Origin: Marilutibacter penaei
GTDB lineage: Bacteria; Pseudomonadota; Gammaproteobacteria; Xanthomonadales; Xanthomonadaceae
Length of the DNA stretch: 64,000 bases
NCBI RefSeq assembly: GCF_014145395.1
Contig: NZ_JACHTE010000009.1
Coordinates: 91,075-155,074 of the forward strand
Direction: 5' to 3'
The translations under genes and the position numbers were made by a program. Each line of letters opens with the position of its first letter. The stretch's first letter is position 1. The notes beneath the pieces are model-generated. The model had not been told where the DNA came from, did no database searches, and worked only from the letters and a program-made list of their open reading frames with translations. Shown here one piece after another: positions 1 to 9,497 of this stretch.

Positions 1-1
1 C

Positions 2-145
2 GGCCTGGCGCCGGCCTCCTTCCACATGGACCGGAATGACTGGGAATCCGCCGGACGTGCCGAAATGGCGCTTGTCCAGCACCACCGGCGCGTGCGCGAA
101 TGCACCTACCTGCCCGAGCGCGCGCCGCTGTTCCGGGTGCACTGA
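2..145 (+). CDS. C-terminal fragment of an unidentified protein (truncated by window edge)
   Basis: An open frame enters from the left edge and ends at TGA 143-145, leaving the last 47 residues. The tail is rich in Arg and His and ends in LFRVH. I do not recognise the family. In related genomes the region upstream of dnaE often carries lpxB and rnhB, but this tail does not resemble the end of either. The frame is plausible because it is GC-rich at third positions and is followed by a gap before the next ribosome binding site. Confidence 0.45.
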   Translation, partial: GLAPASFHMDRNDWESAGRAEMALVQHHRRVRECTYLPERAPLFRVH

Positions 146-405
146 GGCGTGCCGCGACGAAGATTCCGTGCGCGGGGCGCCGTCCGTCGGACAGGCGCGG
201 CGGCCCCGTGGCGGAACCGGCCGATGGTCACCCTGCCTTGCTGCACTTGGGCGTAGGCTCGGGGTTCGGGAGGATGTCCATGCATCCCGATGCAAGGGCG
301 GTCCGCCGCAGGCGGCGCCCTTCCCCGACTGCCGGGACGCGGCGCACCGCCGGCCCGCCCGTCCCGCCCTCCCCGCCCACGCCGTGCCGGCCATGGAGGT
401 GCGTC

Positions 406-1038
406 ATGAGAACTTCCCTGCTGAACCCCCTGGAGCCGCCGCTGCCCTTCGGCCCGGACGCGACGCCTCCGTCCGCCAACGACGCGGTGATGTCCTGGCA
501 GCCCGCCCAGGTGGCCGCCTTCGACGCGCTGGTGCACGAAGTCAATCCGGATGCGCCGCGCGTGGACATCCCCCGCCTGCAGGCGCTGGCCGAATGGCTG
601 GTGGCACAACCCCTGCCGGAGGCCCGCGGCCTCATGCAGACCCGGCTCGACCGGATCGAATGGGTGCGTGCGATGCTGGCCGATCCCGATTGGGAGACGC
701 CGGCGGGCGCCCGCGCCCGCGCCGTCCGGATGCTTGCCTACCTCGACGACGACGCCGGCCTCATCCCCCACCGGACGCCGCTGCTGGGGTACCTCGACGA
801 CGTCCTGCTGTTCGATCTCACGTGGCCCGCCTTCGAGGCCGAGACCGAAGAGTACCGGGACTTCTGCGACTATCGCCGCGAGACGCATCCGGAGGGCGAC
901 GCCGCCAGCCAACAGGACGCCTGGTTGCGCGACCGCCTGGCCGAGCTGGCGCAGCTGCAGCACAACGCCCGCGTCCGCGACGCGCACTACATCGACACCC
1001 GCCCCGGCCCCGACGACCGCTTCCGCGTCGTCGCGTGA
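406..1038 (+). CDS. DUF1232-like hypothetical protein
   Basis: A 210-residue protein of unknown function. The ATG at 406 is chosen because GGAGG lies at 395-399; open sequence extends further upstream but has no signal. Residues 111-150 contain a degenerate YkvA/DUF1232 pattern (DDDAGLIPHRTPLLGYLDDV), where family members usually have a hydrophobic helix around a DLIPD-like motif. The rest is acidic and probably helical, with no signal peptide or clear membrane segment. It sits 152 bp upstream of dnaE on the same strand, with a candidate dnaE promoter between them. Assignment to DUF1232 is inference from the motif only. Confidence 0.6.
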   Translation: MRTSLLNPLEPPLPFGPDATPPSANDAVMSWQPAQVAAFDALVHEVNPDAPRVDIPRLQALAEWLVAQPLPEARGLMQTRLDRIEWVRAMLADPDWETPAGARARAVRMLAYLDDDAGLIPHRTPLLGYLDDVLLFDLTWPAFEAETEEYRDFCDYRRETHPEGDAASQQDAWLRDRLAELAQLQHNARVRDAHYIDTRPGPDDRFRVVA

Positions 1039-1107
1039 CCGGCGAGCCTCCCGCGCCGGCCCCATCACGGCCGGACGCGGGACCGGCGGAGGGTGCGTCG
1101 TCAAGCC

Positions 1108-1135
1108 TTGTGCCGCCGCCCCGGGCTGCTAACCT
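1108..1135 (+). promoter_or_regulatory. Candidate dnaE promoter
   Basis: TTGTGC at 1108-1113 and TAACCT at 1130-1135 are separated by 16 bp and lie 55 bp upstream of the dnaE start. Both boxes are only partial matches to the sigma70 consensus. Confidence 0.25.
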
Positions 1136-1190
1136 GCGGTGACCGTTCCATCGCCCGCTCCCTGGGCACGTCACCACCGCCCAGGCAGGC

Positions 1191-4100
1191 ATGTCCGCAT
1201 CCCGATTCGTCCACCTCCACCTGCACAGCGAATACTCGCTGGCCGACTCCACCGTCCGCATCGGCGAGCTGGTCAAGCGCAGCGTCGAGCTGGACCAGCC
1301 GGCGGTGGCGATCACCGACATCAACAATGTCTTTGCCGCGGTGAAGTTCTACCGCAAGGCCGAAGGCGCGGGCATCAAGCCGATCATCGGCGCCGACATC
1401 GGCCTGGCGGACGGCAACGAAGAGGCCTCGCGCCTGACCCTGCTCTGCCGCGACCGCGACGGCTACCTGACCCTGTCGCGCCTGCTCACGCGCGTCTGGA
1501 TGGAGGGCCACCGCCATGACAGCGTGGCAATGCGCCCGGAGTGGCTGCGCGAGGACAACGCCGGGCTGTTCGTGCTGGCCGGGCGCCACAGCCTGGCCGG
1601 ACGCCTGACGGTCGCCAGCAAACACGAGCACGCGGAAGCCTGGCTGGCCGACTGGCAGGGCGTGTTCGGCGAGCGCCTGCACCTGGAGTTGACCCGCGCC
1701 GGCCGCGACGGCGAGGAAGCCTTCAACGCCTTCGCCCTGCACGCCGCGTCCAAGCGCGGGTTGCCGGTGGTCGCCAGCAACGACGTGCGGTTCCTCGACC
1801 GCGATGGCTTCGAAGCGCACGAGGCCCGCGTCTGCATCGCCTCCGGCCGCGTCCTCGACGACCCGCGGCGGCCCCGGGACTACACCGCCGAGCAGTACCT
1901 GAAGTCGACGGACGAGATGCGCGCGCTGTTCCACGACGCGCCCGACGCGATCGACAACGCGGTCGCGCTGGCGATGCGCTGCAACGTCGAGATGAAGCTC
2001 GGCGAGTACGCATTGCCGGCGTTCCCGGTACCGGCCGAACACACCATCGAGTCCTGGCTGCGCAACGAGGCGCGCGAGGGCCTGCGCAAGCGCCTGGAGA
2101 AGGCGCCGCTGGCGGAGGGCAAGACCCGCGAGGACTACGACGAGCGCCTGGAGACCGAGCTGGACGTCATCATCACGATGGGGTTCCCGGGCTACTTCCT
2201 GATCGTTGCGGACTTCATCAACTGGGGCAAACAGCACGACATCCCGGTCGGCCCGGGGCGTGGTTCGGGTGCCGGCTCGCTGGTCGCGTGGGCCCTGGGC
2301 ATCACCGACCTCGACCCCCTGCCCTACGACCTGCTGTTCGAGCGTTTCCTCAACCCCGAACGCGTGTCGATGCCCGACTTCGACATCGACTTCTGCATGG
2401 ACCGCCGCGACGAGGTGATCGACTACGTCGCGCGCAAGTACGGCCGCGACCGGGTCAGCCAGATCATCACCTACGGCACGATGGCGGCGAAGGCGGTGGT
2501 GCGCGACTCCGGCCGCGTGCTCGGCCATCCCTACGGCCTGGTCGACGGCATCGCCAAGCTGATCCCCAACACCCTGGGCATCAGCCTCGACGACGCGATG
2601 GGCGAGACCGAGAAGTCGCGCACCAGCGAGGGTCTCGCGTCGCCCGACCTGATCGAGCGCTACAACAGCGACGAGGAGGTCCGCGACCTCATCGACCTCG
2701 CGCGCAGCCTCGAGGACCTGACCCGCAACGCCGGCAAGCACGCCGGCGGCGTGGTGATCGCGCCCAGTCCGCTCAGTGATTTCTGCCCGCTGTACGCCGA
2801 ACACGACGGCGAGGGCCGCGGCCGCAATCCGGTGACGCAGTTCGACAAGGACGACGTCGAGGCGGTGGGCCTGGTGAAGTTCGACTTCCTGGGCCTGCGC
2901 ACGCTGACGATCATCGACTGGGCGGTCAAGGCGATCAATGCGCGACTGGCGAAGGCCGGCGAACCGCTGCTCGACATCACCGCGCTGCCGCTCGACGACA
3001 CCGCGAGCTACGAACTGTTCGCGCGCGGCGACACCGTGGCGGTGTTCCAGTTCGAATCCCGCGGCATGCGCGAACTGCTCAAGCGCGCGATGCCCGACAC
3101 CTTCGAGGACATCATCGCGCTCGCCGCGCTGTTCCGCCCCGGTCCGCTCGGCTCGGGGATGGACAAGGAGTGGGTGGACCGCAAGCACGGCCGCGCCGAG
3201 GTCAGCTACCCGCACCCGCTGCTGGAGCCGGTGCTCTCGCCCACCTACGGCGTCATCGTCTACCAGGAACAGGTGATGCAGATCGCCCAGGTCCTGGCGG
3301 GCTATTCGCTGGGCGGCGCCGACCTGCTGCGCCGCGCGATGGGCAAGAAGAAGGCCGAGGAAATGGCGAAGGAGCGCGCCAAGTTCGAGGCCGGCTGCGC
3401 CGAACGCGGCATCGACGCGAAGGTCGCCACGCCGATCTTCGACCTGATGGAGAAGTTCGCCGAGTACGGCTTCAACAAGTCGCACTCGGCCGCCTATGCG
3501 CTGGTGGCCTACCAGACCGCCTGGCTGAAGGTGCACCACCCGGCCGAGTTCATGGCCGCGGTGCTGTCGTCCGACATGGACAATACCGACAAGGTGACCG
3601 GCTTCCTCGACGAGTGCCGGGTCATGGGCCTGGAGGTGCTGCCGCCGGACGTCGCCCATTCCGAGTACATGTTCGAAGCCACCGCGCCGGGGACGATCCG
3701 CTACGGGCTCGGCGCGGTGAAGGGCGTCGGCCGCGGCGTCTGCGAGGCGATCGTCGAGGCGCGCCGCGCCGGGCCGTTCGCCGACCTGCTCGACTTCTGC
3801 AAGCGCGTCGACGGCAACCGTCTCAACCGGCGTGCGCTCGAAGCGCTGAACCAGGCGGGGGCCCTGCAGGGCCTGGGCCGCAACCGCGCCAGCCTCGCCC
3901 TGCAGATCCCGGAGGCAATGAAGGCCACCGAGCAGCTCGCCCGCGAGCGCGCGGCGGGCCAGGTCTCGCTGTTCGGCGGCGGCGAGTCGCCGGTGGCCGA
4001 GTTGCACATCGACCTGCCCGAGTCCGACGAGTGGCCGCTCGCCCAGTTGCTGCAGGGTGAACGCGACACGCTCGGCCACTACCTCAGTGGACACCCGTTC

Positions 4101-4712
4101 GACCCCTACCGCGACGAGGTCAAGGCGCTGGTGGGGCACGATCTGGGCGCCCTCGACGCGATCTGGTCGTCCCGTCCGGAGTCTGCCCGCAGCGGCTGGC
4201 GGCCCGAAGTGGAGACCGTCGTCGCCGGCCAGGTGACGGGCCTGCGCAAGAAGGGCGACAGCCAGATGTTCGTGCAACTCGAAGACGGCCGCGGACGCCT
4301 GGAATGCGCCTTCTTCGGCGAGAGCTATACCGAGCACGCCACCCTGTTCACCCGCGATCGCCTGCTCGTCGTCCAGGGCGGGCTGCGCGAGGACAGCTTC
4401 AGCGGGGGCTTCGCCCTGAAGGCCAACCGCTGCTGGGACTACGCCGCGGTCTGCCACCAGCAGGCACAACGGCTGTCGCTGCGGCTGGACCTGCGGGTCG
4501 AGGGCATCCTCGACAGGGTCGATGCCGTGCTCGCTCCGCACCGGCCCGGAAAGACGCCGCTTCGCCTGGACCTGCTGCGCGACGGTGCCGCCGGCATGCT
4601 CGACCTCAACGGCAGCCATGGCGTCCGCGTCGATGCCGACCTCATCGGCCACCTGCGCGCCCTGCCCGGCGTGCGTGCGGTCAAACTGGCGCTGGCAAGG
4701 CCCTGGGGCTGA
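1191..4712 (+). CDS. dnaE: DNA polymerase III subunit alpha
   Basis: Replicative polymerase of the Pol III core; extends DNA in the cytoplasm with DnaQ and HolE. The 1173-residue length is normal for the DnaE1 class. The PHP domain opens the protein, with HLHLH at residues 8-12. The polymerase palm carries PDFDIDF near residues 395-401 (two catalytic Asp) and KFDFLGL near 563 (third Asp). The conserved FNKSHSAAYALVAYQTA motif follows, then the helix-hairpin-helix and an OB-fold around residues 1000-1070 (VVAGQVTGLRKKGDSQMF). The ATG at 1191 is preceded by AGGCAGG and begins at the expected PHP start. In many gammaproteobacteria accA follows directly; here a small secreted protein gene intervenes. 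Confidence 0.97.
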   Translation: MSASRFVHLHLHSEYSLADSTVRIGELVKRSVELDQPAVAITDINNVFAAVKFYRKAEGAGIKPIIGADIGLADGNEEASRLTLLCRDRDGYLTLSRLLTRVWMEGHRHDSVAMRPEWLREDNAGLFVLAGRHSLAGRLTVASKHEHAEAWLADWQGVFGERLHLELTRAGRDGEEAFNAFALHAASKRGLPVVASNDVRFLDRDGFEAHEARVCIASGRVLDDPRRPRDYTAEQYLKSTDEMRALFHDAPDAIDNAVALAMRCNVEMKLGEYALPAFPVPAEHTIESWLRNEAREGLRKRLEKAPLAEGKTREDYDERLETELDVIITMGFPGYFLIVADFINWGKQHDIPVGPGRGSGAGSLVAWALGITDLDPLPYDLLFERFLNPERVSMPDFDIDFCMDRRDEVIDYVARKYGRDRVSQIITYGTMAAKAVVRDSGRVLGHPYGLVDGIAKLIPNTLGISLDDAMGETEKSRTSEGLASPDLIERYNSDEEVRDLIDLARSLEDLTRNAGKHAGGVVIAPSPLSDFCPLYAEHDGEGRGRNPVTQFDKDDVEAVGLVKFDFLGLRTLTIIDWAVKAINARLAKAGEPLLDITALPLDDTASYELFARGDTVAVFQFESRGMRELLKRAMPDTFEDIIALAALFRPGPLGSGMDKEWVDRKHGRAEVSYPHPLLEPVLSPTYGVIVYQEQVMQIAQVLAGYSLGGADLLRRAMGKKKAEEMAKERAKFEAGCAERGIDAKVATPIFDLMEKFAEYGFNKSHSAAYALVAYQTAWLKVHHPAEFMAAVLSSDMDNTDKVTGFLDECRVMGLEVLPPDVAHSEYMFEATAPGTIRYGLGAVKGVGRGVCEAIVEARRAGPFADLLDFCKRVDGNRLNRRALEALNQAGALQGLGRNRASLALQIPEAMKATEQLARERAAGQVSLFGGGESPVAELHIDLPESDEWPLAQLLQGERDTLGHYLSGHPFDPYRDEVKALVGHDLGALDAIWSSRPESARSGWRPEVETVVAGQVTGLRKKGDSQMFVQLEDGRGRLECAFFGESYTEHATLFTRDRLLVVQGGLREDSFSGGFALKANRCWDYAAVCHQQAQRLSLRLDLRVEGILDRVDAVLAPHRPGKTPLRLDLLRDGAAGMLDLNGSHGVRVDADLIGHLRALPGVRAVKLALARPWG

Positions 4713-4922
4713 ACGACGGCGATCCGTCTTACCGCACGCGTGCCCCTGCGCCGAGAAGAGCCCAGGGCCGAGTCGACCCGCAAGCCCCTTTCGATCACTC
4801 CCTTGCAAGCGAGCGGCGTCGTTTGAGCGGCCCTGCCCGGCTGATTTGCACCCGTGGACGTGATCGGGTTCACTATTCTTGCCGGCCGGGGAGCCGGATC
4901 CATGTCACAGGGGGAAAACCGA

Positions 4923-5258
4923 ATGAAGAAGTACCTGCTCGCAGCGCTGCTGCTGGCACTCGCTCCGGCTGCGCCGGTGGGGGCCACGGAGCTCAAGATC
5001 ACCAACAACTCCATGTGGGACATCTATTACGTGTACGTGTCCCGCAGCTCCAACAGCGAATGGGGCAACGACCAGCTGGACGACAAGGTCCTGGATGCGG
5101 GCGAAACCTGGCGCCTGACCAACATCCAGTGCGACACCTACGACGTGAAGCTGGTCGACGAGGACGACGACACCTGCATCATCCCGAAGGTGAAGCTGTG
5201 CTGGAACACCCACTGGGAGCTCGACAACGACGCCTGGTTGGGCTGCGTCGCCGAATGA
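4923..5258 (+). CDS. Small secreted protein with four cysteines
   Basis: A 111-residue protein of unknown function. The N-terminus is a clear Sec signal (MKKYLLAALLLALAPAAPVGA) with probable cleavage after Ala21. The mature part is acidic and predicted beta-rich: an opening strand with a TNNS turn, a YYVYVSRSSNSEWG segment, then cysteines at 70, 85, 93 and 108 that could form two disulfides. The SSNSEWG-D-L-D-VLDAGE pattern recalls small secreted proteins of bacteria with a WG-D-L segment followed by a CxYD strand, but this is a memory-based resemblance. ATG 4923 is chosen over in-frame upstream ATGs because GGGGG precedes it and the signal peptide starts there. It interrupts the usual dnaE-accA neighbourhood. 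A weak TTGCAC/CACTAT pair lies at 4846-4876. Confidence 0.75.
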   Translation: MKKYLLAALLLALAPAAPVGATELKITNNSMWDIYYVYVSRSSNSEWGNDQLDDKVLDAGETWRLTNIQCDTYDVKLVDEDDDTCIIPKVKLCWNTHWELDNDAWLGCVAE

Positions 5259-5381
5259 TCGGCCACGGCGGGGTGCCGGACCGGCGCTCCGCCGCCCTAC
5301 CGGACGGCTCGGTATGGAAGCAGGGGGTCGGCTAGACTGTCCCCTTGCCCCGGCGGCCCCTGGCCCAGAACACCTCGACGC

Positions 5382-6341
5382 ATGAATCCCAACTACCTCG
5401 ATTTCGAGCAGCCCATTGCGGACCTGGAAGCCAAGATCCAGGAACTGCGCCACGCCAGCCATGGACCGGCGGTGGATGTGGATGCCGAGGTGCACGCGCT
5501 CCAGGACAAGCTGCGCCAGCGTACCGCCCAGATCTTCCGCGACCTGTCGCCCTGGCAGATCTCACAGTTGGCGCGGCACCCGGCCCGGCCTTACACGATG
5601 GACTACCTGCGGGTGATCTGCGACGAGTTCGAGGAACTCGCCGGCGACCGGGCGTTCAAGGACGATGCCGCCATCGTCGGTGGCCTTGCGCGCATCGACG
5701 GCCGCAGCGTCGTGGTCATCGGCCACGAGAAGGGCCGCGACACCAAGTCCAAGGTACGCCGCAACTTCGGCATGCCGCGTCCCGAGGGCTACCGCAAGGC
5801 ATTGCGCCTGATGAAGCTCGCCGAGCGCTTCAAGCTGCCGCTGATCACCTTCATCGATACACCCGGCGCCTACCCGGGCATCGGTGCGGAAGAACGCGGG
5901 CAATCCGAGGCGATCGCGCGCAACCTGCTTGAGATGAGCGAACTGCGCACCCCGATCCTGTGCACGGTCATCGGTGAGGGCGGCTCCGGCGGCGCGCTCG
6001 CGATCGGCGTGGGCGACCGCACGCTGATGCTGGAGTACAGCACCTATTCGGTCATCACCCCGGAGGGGTGCGCCTCGATCCTCTGGCGCGATGCCGCCCG
6101 GGCCAAGGATGCGGCGGAACAGCTGGGGCTCACCGCCAAGCGGCTGCACGGACTGGGCCTGATCGACAAGGTGGTCCGGGAGCCGATCGGCGGCGCCCAC
6201 CGCAACCCCCGGCAGATGGCCACGCGCCTCAAGGCGGTGCTGCTCAACGAGCTGGACGCGCTGGAAGCCCTGCCCCAGGACGAGCTGCTGGAGCGTCGCT
6301 ACAAGCGGCTGCGCAGCTATGGGGCATACGAGGCGGCCTGA
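5382..6341 (+). CDS. accA: Acetyl-CoA carboxylase carboxyltransferase subunit alpha
   Basis: With AccD it forms the carboxyltransferase that moves CO2 from biotinylated AccB to acetyl-CoA, giving malonyl-CoA for fatty acid synthesis. The 319-residue length is that of the family. It opens with the typical [19 protein letters not shown] helix and contains the crotonase-like core [31 protein letters not shown] and the oxyanion-hole segment [18 protein letters not shown] 5382 matches the family start. A -10-like TAGACT lies at 5333-5338 without a convincing -35 box. tilS follows after 15 bp, so the two are probably co-transcribed. Confidence 0.97.
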   Translation: MNPNYLDFEQPIADLEAKIQELRHASHGPAVDVDAEVHALQDKLRQRTAQIFRDLSPWQISQLARHPARPYTMDYLRVICDEFEELAGDRAFKDDAAIVGGLARIDGRSVVVIGHEKGRDTKSKVRRNFGMPRPEGYRKALRLMKLAERFKLPLITFIDTPGAYPGIGAEERGQSEAIARNLLEMSELRTPILCTVIGEGGSGGALAIGVGDRTLMLEYSTYSVITPEGCASILWRDAARAKDAAEQLGLTAKRLHGLGLIDKVVREPIGGAHRNPRQMATRLKAVLLNELDALEALPQDELLERRYKRLRSYGAYEAA

Positions 6342-6356
6342 TCCGCCACCGGCGCC

Positions 6357-7670
6357 ATGGTCGCCGACCTGATCCTGCCTGCACGCCCCGCGGCCCTTCC
6401 CGGCCACGCCCCGTTGCGCGTCGCGCTCAGCGGCGGCCTGGATTCCACCGTGCTGCTGCATCGCCTGGCGAACGATCCCGCACAGCGGCGCCAGGGCCTC
6501 TCGGCGGTGCATGTCGACCATGGCCTGCACCCGCACGCCGGCGCGTGGGCCGCGCATTGCCAGACCCTGTGCGACCGCCTGGGCATCGTTCTCCGGCACC
6601 TGCGCGTGGAGGTCCCGCGCGATTCCGGCCTGGGCCTGGAAGGCGCCGCCCGCAAGGCCCGCCATGCGGCCTTCGAACACACGCTTGTCGAAGGCGAGGT
6701 GATGGTCCTCGCGCACCACCGGGACGACCAGGCGGAAACCTTCCTGCTGCGTGCCTTGCGGGCATCCGGTCCCGAGGGCCTGGCCGGGATGCCGGCCTGG
6801 CGACGCTGCGGTCGCGGCTGGCTGTGGCGCCCCCTGCTGCAGCACCCCCGCGATGTGCTGCGGGCTTATGCAGAAGCGCACCGGCTGGAATGGATCGAAG
6901 ACCCCTCCAACGAGGACCCATGCATGGACAGGAACTTCCTGCGGCACCGGGTCCTGCCGCTGCTCGCGGAGCGCTGGCCGCATGCCGGCGCCGCCCTTGC
7001 CACCAGCGCGACGCTGGCCGGCGATGCCGCCCACCTGCTGCGGCATGGCGACATCGAAGCCCTCGAGCAGGTCCAGCGGAGCGACCCGTCGCGCCTGGAC
7101 GTCGCGGCGCTCCTGGCTCTCCCCGCGGCCCGGCGTGCACGCGTGCTCCGCCATTGGGTACACGCGCTCGGCTTGCCCGCGCTGCCGGCGCAGGGCATCC
7201 GGCGTGTCGAACGTGACCTGCTGGATGCACGCGCGGATGCCGTCGCCAGCTTCCGATGGGCCGGTGCGCGCATCCGACGCTGGCGCGATTGCCTGCATGC
7301 GGGCCGGGAAACCCCGCCGCTCCCCGCCACCCTGGACCTGCCATGGGACGGCACGCACCCGCTCGCGCTCCCCGGCGGAGGCGTGCTCCGCCTCGAGGGC
7401 GCCCCCCGGCTGCCCGAAGCGCTGCGGGTGCGCGCCCGGCAGGGGGGCGAACGGATCCGGCTGCCCGGGCGCTCGCATGAGCATGCCCTCAAGCATGTCC
7501 TGCAGGGGCTGGAGGTACCGCCCTGGGTGCGCGAACGCCTGCCGCTGCTGCTCGACGCCGGCGGCCGGGTGATCGCCGCCGCCGACTTTGCCTACGATGC
7601 CGGTTTCGATGCATGGCTGCGTGAGCGCGGAGCGCGCCTGCACTGGCAGGACGGAGAAGCGGGCGGCTGA
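6357..7670 (+). CDS. tilS: tRNA(Ile)-lysidine synthase
   Basis: Converts C34 of the CAU anticodon of tRNA-Ile2 to lysidine with ATP and lysine, changing codon reading from AUG to AUA. The N-terminal PP-loop SGGLDS is at residues 25-30, followed by VHVDHGL and [18 protein letters not shown], all typical of the ATPase core. The [11 protein letters not shown] segment and a C-terminal substrate-binding domain ([17 protein letters not shown]) complete the 437-residue protein. It follows accA closely, which is the common arrangement in this group. Confidence 0.95.
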   Translation: MVADLILPARPAALPGHAPLRVALSGGLDSTVLLHRLANDPAQRRQGLSAVHVDHGLHPHAGAWAAHCQTLCDRLGIVLRHLRVEVPRDSGLGLEGAARKARHAAFEHTLVEGEVMVLAHHRDDQAETFLLRALRASGPEGLAGMPAWRRCGRGWLWRPLLQHPRDVLRAYAEAHRLEWIEDPSNEDPCMDRNFLRHRVLPLLAERWPHAGAALATSATLAGDAAHLLRHGDIEALEQVQRSDPSRLDVAALLALPAARRARVLRHWVHALGLPALPAQGIRRVERDLLDARADAVASFRWAGARIRRWRDCLHAGRETPPLPATLDLPWDGTHPLALPGGGVLRLEGAPRLPEALRVRARQGGERIRLPGRSHEHALKHVLQGLEVPPWVRERLPLLLDAGGRVIAAADFAYDAGFDAWLRERGARLHWQDGEAGG

Positions 7671-7725
7671 CGGCGGCGATCCCTCCACGTTGACCCGTCC
7701 CGGGCATCGCTTCACACTTGCCCGC

Positions 7726-7995
7726 ATGCCACGCAAAGCCGCCCCCGAACCCTCTCCGGTCGCCGATTTCGAACAATCCCTGGATGCGCTCGAGCATCTC
7801 GTGGAGAAGATGGAGCAGGGTGAAATGAGCCTCGAAGACTCGCTGGCGGCCTACGAGCGCGGCGTTGGCCTGTACCGCCGCTGCCAGGCCGCCCTCGAGC
7901 AGGCCGAGTTGCGCGTGCGCCTGCTCAGCGATCCACAGTCCCCCGACGACGCGCCGCCTTTTGCCGCCGACGAGACGACCGGCGGCAATGCCTGA
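7726..7995 (+). CDS. xseB: Exodeoxyribonuclease VII small subunit
   Basis: Small regulatory subunit of exonuclease VII, which degrades single-stranded DNA with XseA. The 89-residue length and the core [20 protein letters not shown] followed by [17 protein letters not shown] are diagnostic. ATG 7726 (MPRKAAPEP) is chosen over earlier in-frame ATGs because the family begins here. Its last 8 bases overlap the start of ispA, indicating translational coupling. xseA is not in the window. Confidence 0.95.
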   Translation: MPRKAAPEPSPVADFEQSLDALEHLVEKMEQGEMSLEDSLAAYERGVGLYRRCQAALEQAELRVRLLSDPQSPDDAPPFAADETTGGNA

Positions 7996-8869
7996 GTCGC
8001 TGTTCGAGGGCTGGCGCGCGCGGGTGGACGCCGCGCTGTCCAGCGCACTGCCCGACCCCGCCACGCCCCCCAGCCGTCTCCACGCCGCGATGCGCCATGC
8101 GGTCCTGCTGGGCGGCAAGCGGATGCGTCCGCTGCTGGTCCATGCCAGCGGCCACCTGTCCGGCGCGGAGGCAGGCACGCTGGATGCCCCCGCGATGGCG
8201 GTGGAGCTCGTGCATGCCTACTCCCTGGTACACGACGACCTGCCCTGCATGGACGACGACGCGCTGCGCCGGGGACAGCCCACCGTGCACGTGGCCTTCG
8301 ACGACGCGACCGCGGTGCTGGCCGGCGATGCCCTCCAGGCGCTCGCGTTCGAGGTCCTCGCCCATGCGCCCGTCGACGCGGCCACCCGCGTCGAGCTGCT
8401 CCGGACGCTGGCCTCGGCCTCCGGCGTTTCCGGGATGTGCGGAGGCCAGGCCCTGGACCTGGACGCGACCGGCAACGGCCACGTGATCTCGCTGGAGGCC
8501 CTGAAACGCCTGCATGCGATGAAAACCGGCGCCCTGATCCGCGCCGCGGTGCGCATGGGGGCGCTGTGCGGCCACGCGGATGTCGCCACGCTCGAAACGC
8601 TGGACCGCTTCGCCCGTGCCCTCGGGTTGGCCTTCCAGGTCCGCGACGACATCCTCGACATCGAAGGCGACAGCCGGACGCTTGGAAAGACCGCCGGCAA
8701 GGACGAGGCCCAGGCCAAGGCCACTTTCCCCGCGCTGATCGGCATGGCCGCTTCACGCTGCCTGCTCAGCGACCTGGCCGCGACCATGGACGATGCGCTC
8801 TCGCCCTTCGGCGAAGCCGGTGCGCCGCTTGCCGCGCTGGGGCGCCTGGCGATCGAACGCGATCGCTGA
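7988..8869 (+). CDS. ispA: Farnesyl diphosphate synthase (polyprenyl synthetase)
   Basis: Condenses DMAPP with two IPP to give farnesyl diphosphate, the precursor of undecaprenyl phosphate and quinones. The first aspartate-rich motif DDLPCMDDD is at residues 83-91 and the second, DDILD, at 220-224; GGKRMRP lies near residue 43. The 293-residue length fits. The start overlaps the end of xseB by 8 bp. dxs commonly follows xseB-ispA in other bacteria but is absent here, the next gene being convergent. Confidence 0.96.
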   Translation: MPESLFEGWRARVDAALSSALPDPATPPSRLHAAMRHAVLLGGKRMRPLLVHASGHLSGAEAGTLDAPAMAVELVHAYSLVHDDLPCMDDDALRRGQPTVHVAFDDATAVLAGDALQALAFEVLAHAPVDAATRVELLRTLASASGVSGMCGGQALDLDATGNGHVISLEALKRLHAMKTGALIRAAVRMGALCGHADVATLETLDRFARALGLAFQVRDDILDIEGDSRTLGKTAGKDEAQAKATFPALIGMAASRCLLSDLAATMDDALSPFGEAGAPLAALGRLAIERDR

Positions 8870-8917
8870 TCGCCCCGCCCCGACAAGGCCATGAACATCC
8901 GCGACACGAACGACAAC

Positions 8918-8935
8918 GCCGGCCCAAGGGCCGGC
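8918..8935. terminator. GC-rich hairpin between convergent genes
   Basis: GCCGGCCC, a two-base AA loop and GGGCCGGC form a perfect 8-bp stem between the ends of ispA (+) and the DUF4870 gene (-). It has no T-run, so it may be a weak or factor-assisted terminator serving both strands. Confidence 0.4.
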
Positions 8936-8963
8936 GCGTCGGGTCACGCACTGCGGGCGATGC

Positions 8964-9416
8964 TTACTTCACCAGTCGCAACGTGAAGGGGTAGCGGTAG
9001 GACTGGCCTTCGTTCGCCTTGATCGCCGCGATGATGGTGAACGCGATCCATGCGATGGCCAGCACCACGCCCAGCGGTGCGGTGAGGATCGCGCCGATAC
9101 CGAAGGTGATGATCGTCAGCAGGAACAGCGCCAGGCCGATCAGGCCCACGGTGATGTTGAAGTTCAGTGCCTCCTTGCCCTGGTCGTCGACGAACGCCAT
9201 CTCGTCCTTCTTGATAAGCCAAACCACCAGCGGGCCAACGATGTTGCCCAACGGGATGATCAGGCCGACCAGCGACGCAAGGTGGGCGAACATGCCCCAC
9301 TGGTTCTGTTCCGAAGTGCCGGGCGGCGGCGCGGACGGCGGCGGCGAGGCGGGCGGCGGTTCCGCGTGCGGCGGCGGGGTGGGTCCGTTGGCGTTCGGGT
9401 CGTGGGTTTCGTTCAT
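8964..9416 (-). CDS. DUF4870 domain membrane protein
   Basis: A 150-residue inner-membrane protein. Residues 10-40 are a Pro-rich cytoplasmic leader, then three hydrophobic segments follow at roughly 43-68, 88-108 and 110-133. The DUF4870 (Tic20-like) signature is seen in [20 protein letters not shown] and the acidic [12 protein letters not shown] loop between the first two helices. Function is unknown for the family. The ORF ends in a short basic tail and TAA. It stands alone, convergent with ispA and same-strand with pmbA downstream of it. Confidence 0.9.
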   Translation of the reverse strand: MNETHDPNANGPTPPPHAEPPPASPPPSAPPPGTSEQNQWGMFAHLASLVGLIIPLGNIVGPLVVWLIKKDEMAFVDDQGKEALNFNITVGLIGLALFLLTIITFGIGAILTAPLGVVLAIAWIAFTIIAAIKANEGQSYRYPFTLRLVK

Positions 9417-9497
9417 GGTCCTGCTCCCTGGGATCGTGCGGCCACTGTCGACCGATCACCGTCGCCCGTCAACTGCCGGACGGCCCCCTGCCCGGTT

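Noticed and set aside
1101-4808. Very long open frame antisense to dnaE
   Set aside because: It is the mirror of a highly GC-biased coding sequence; the product is a low-complexity run of Arg, Val, Gln and His without family motifs.
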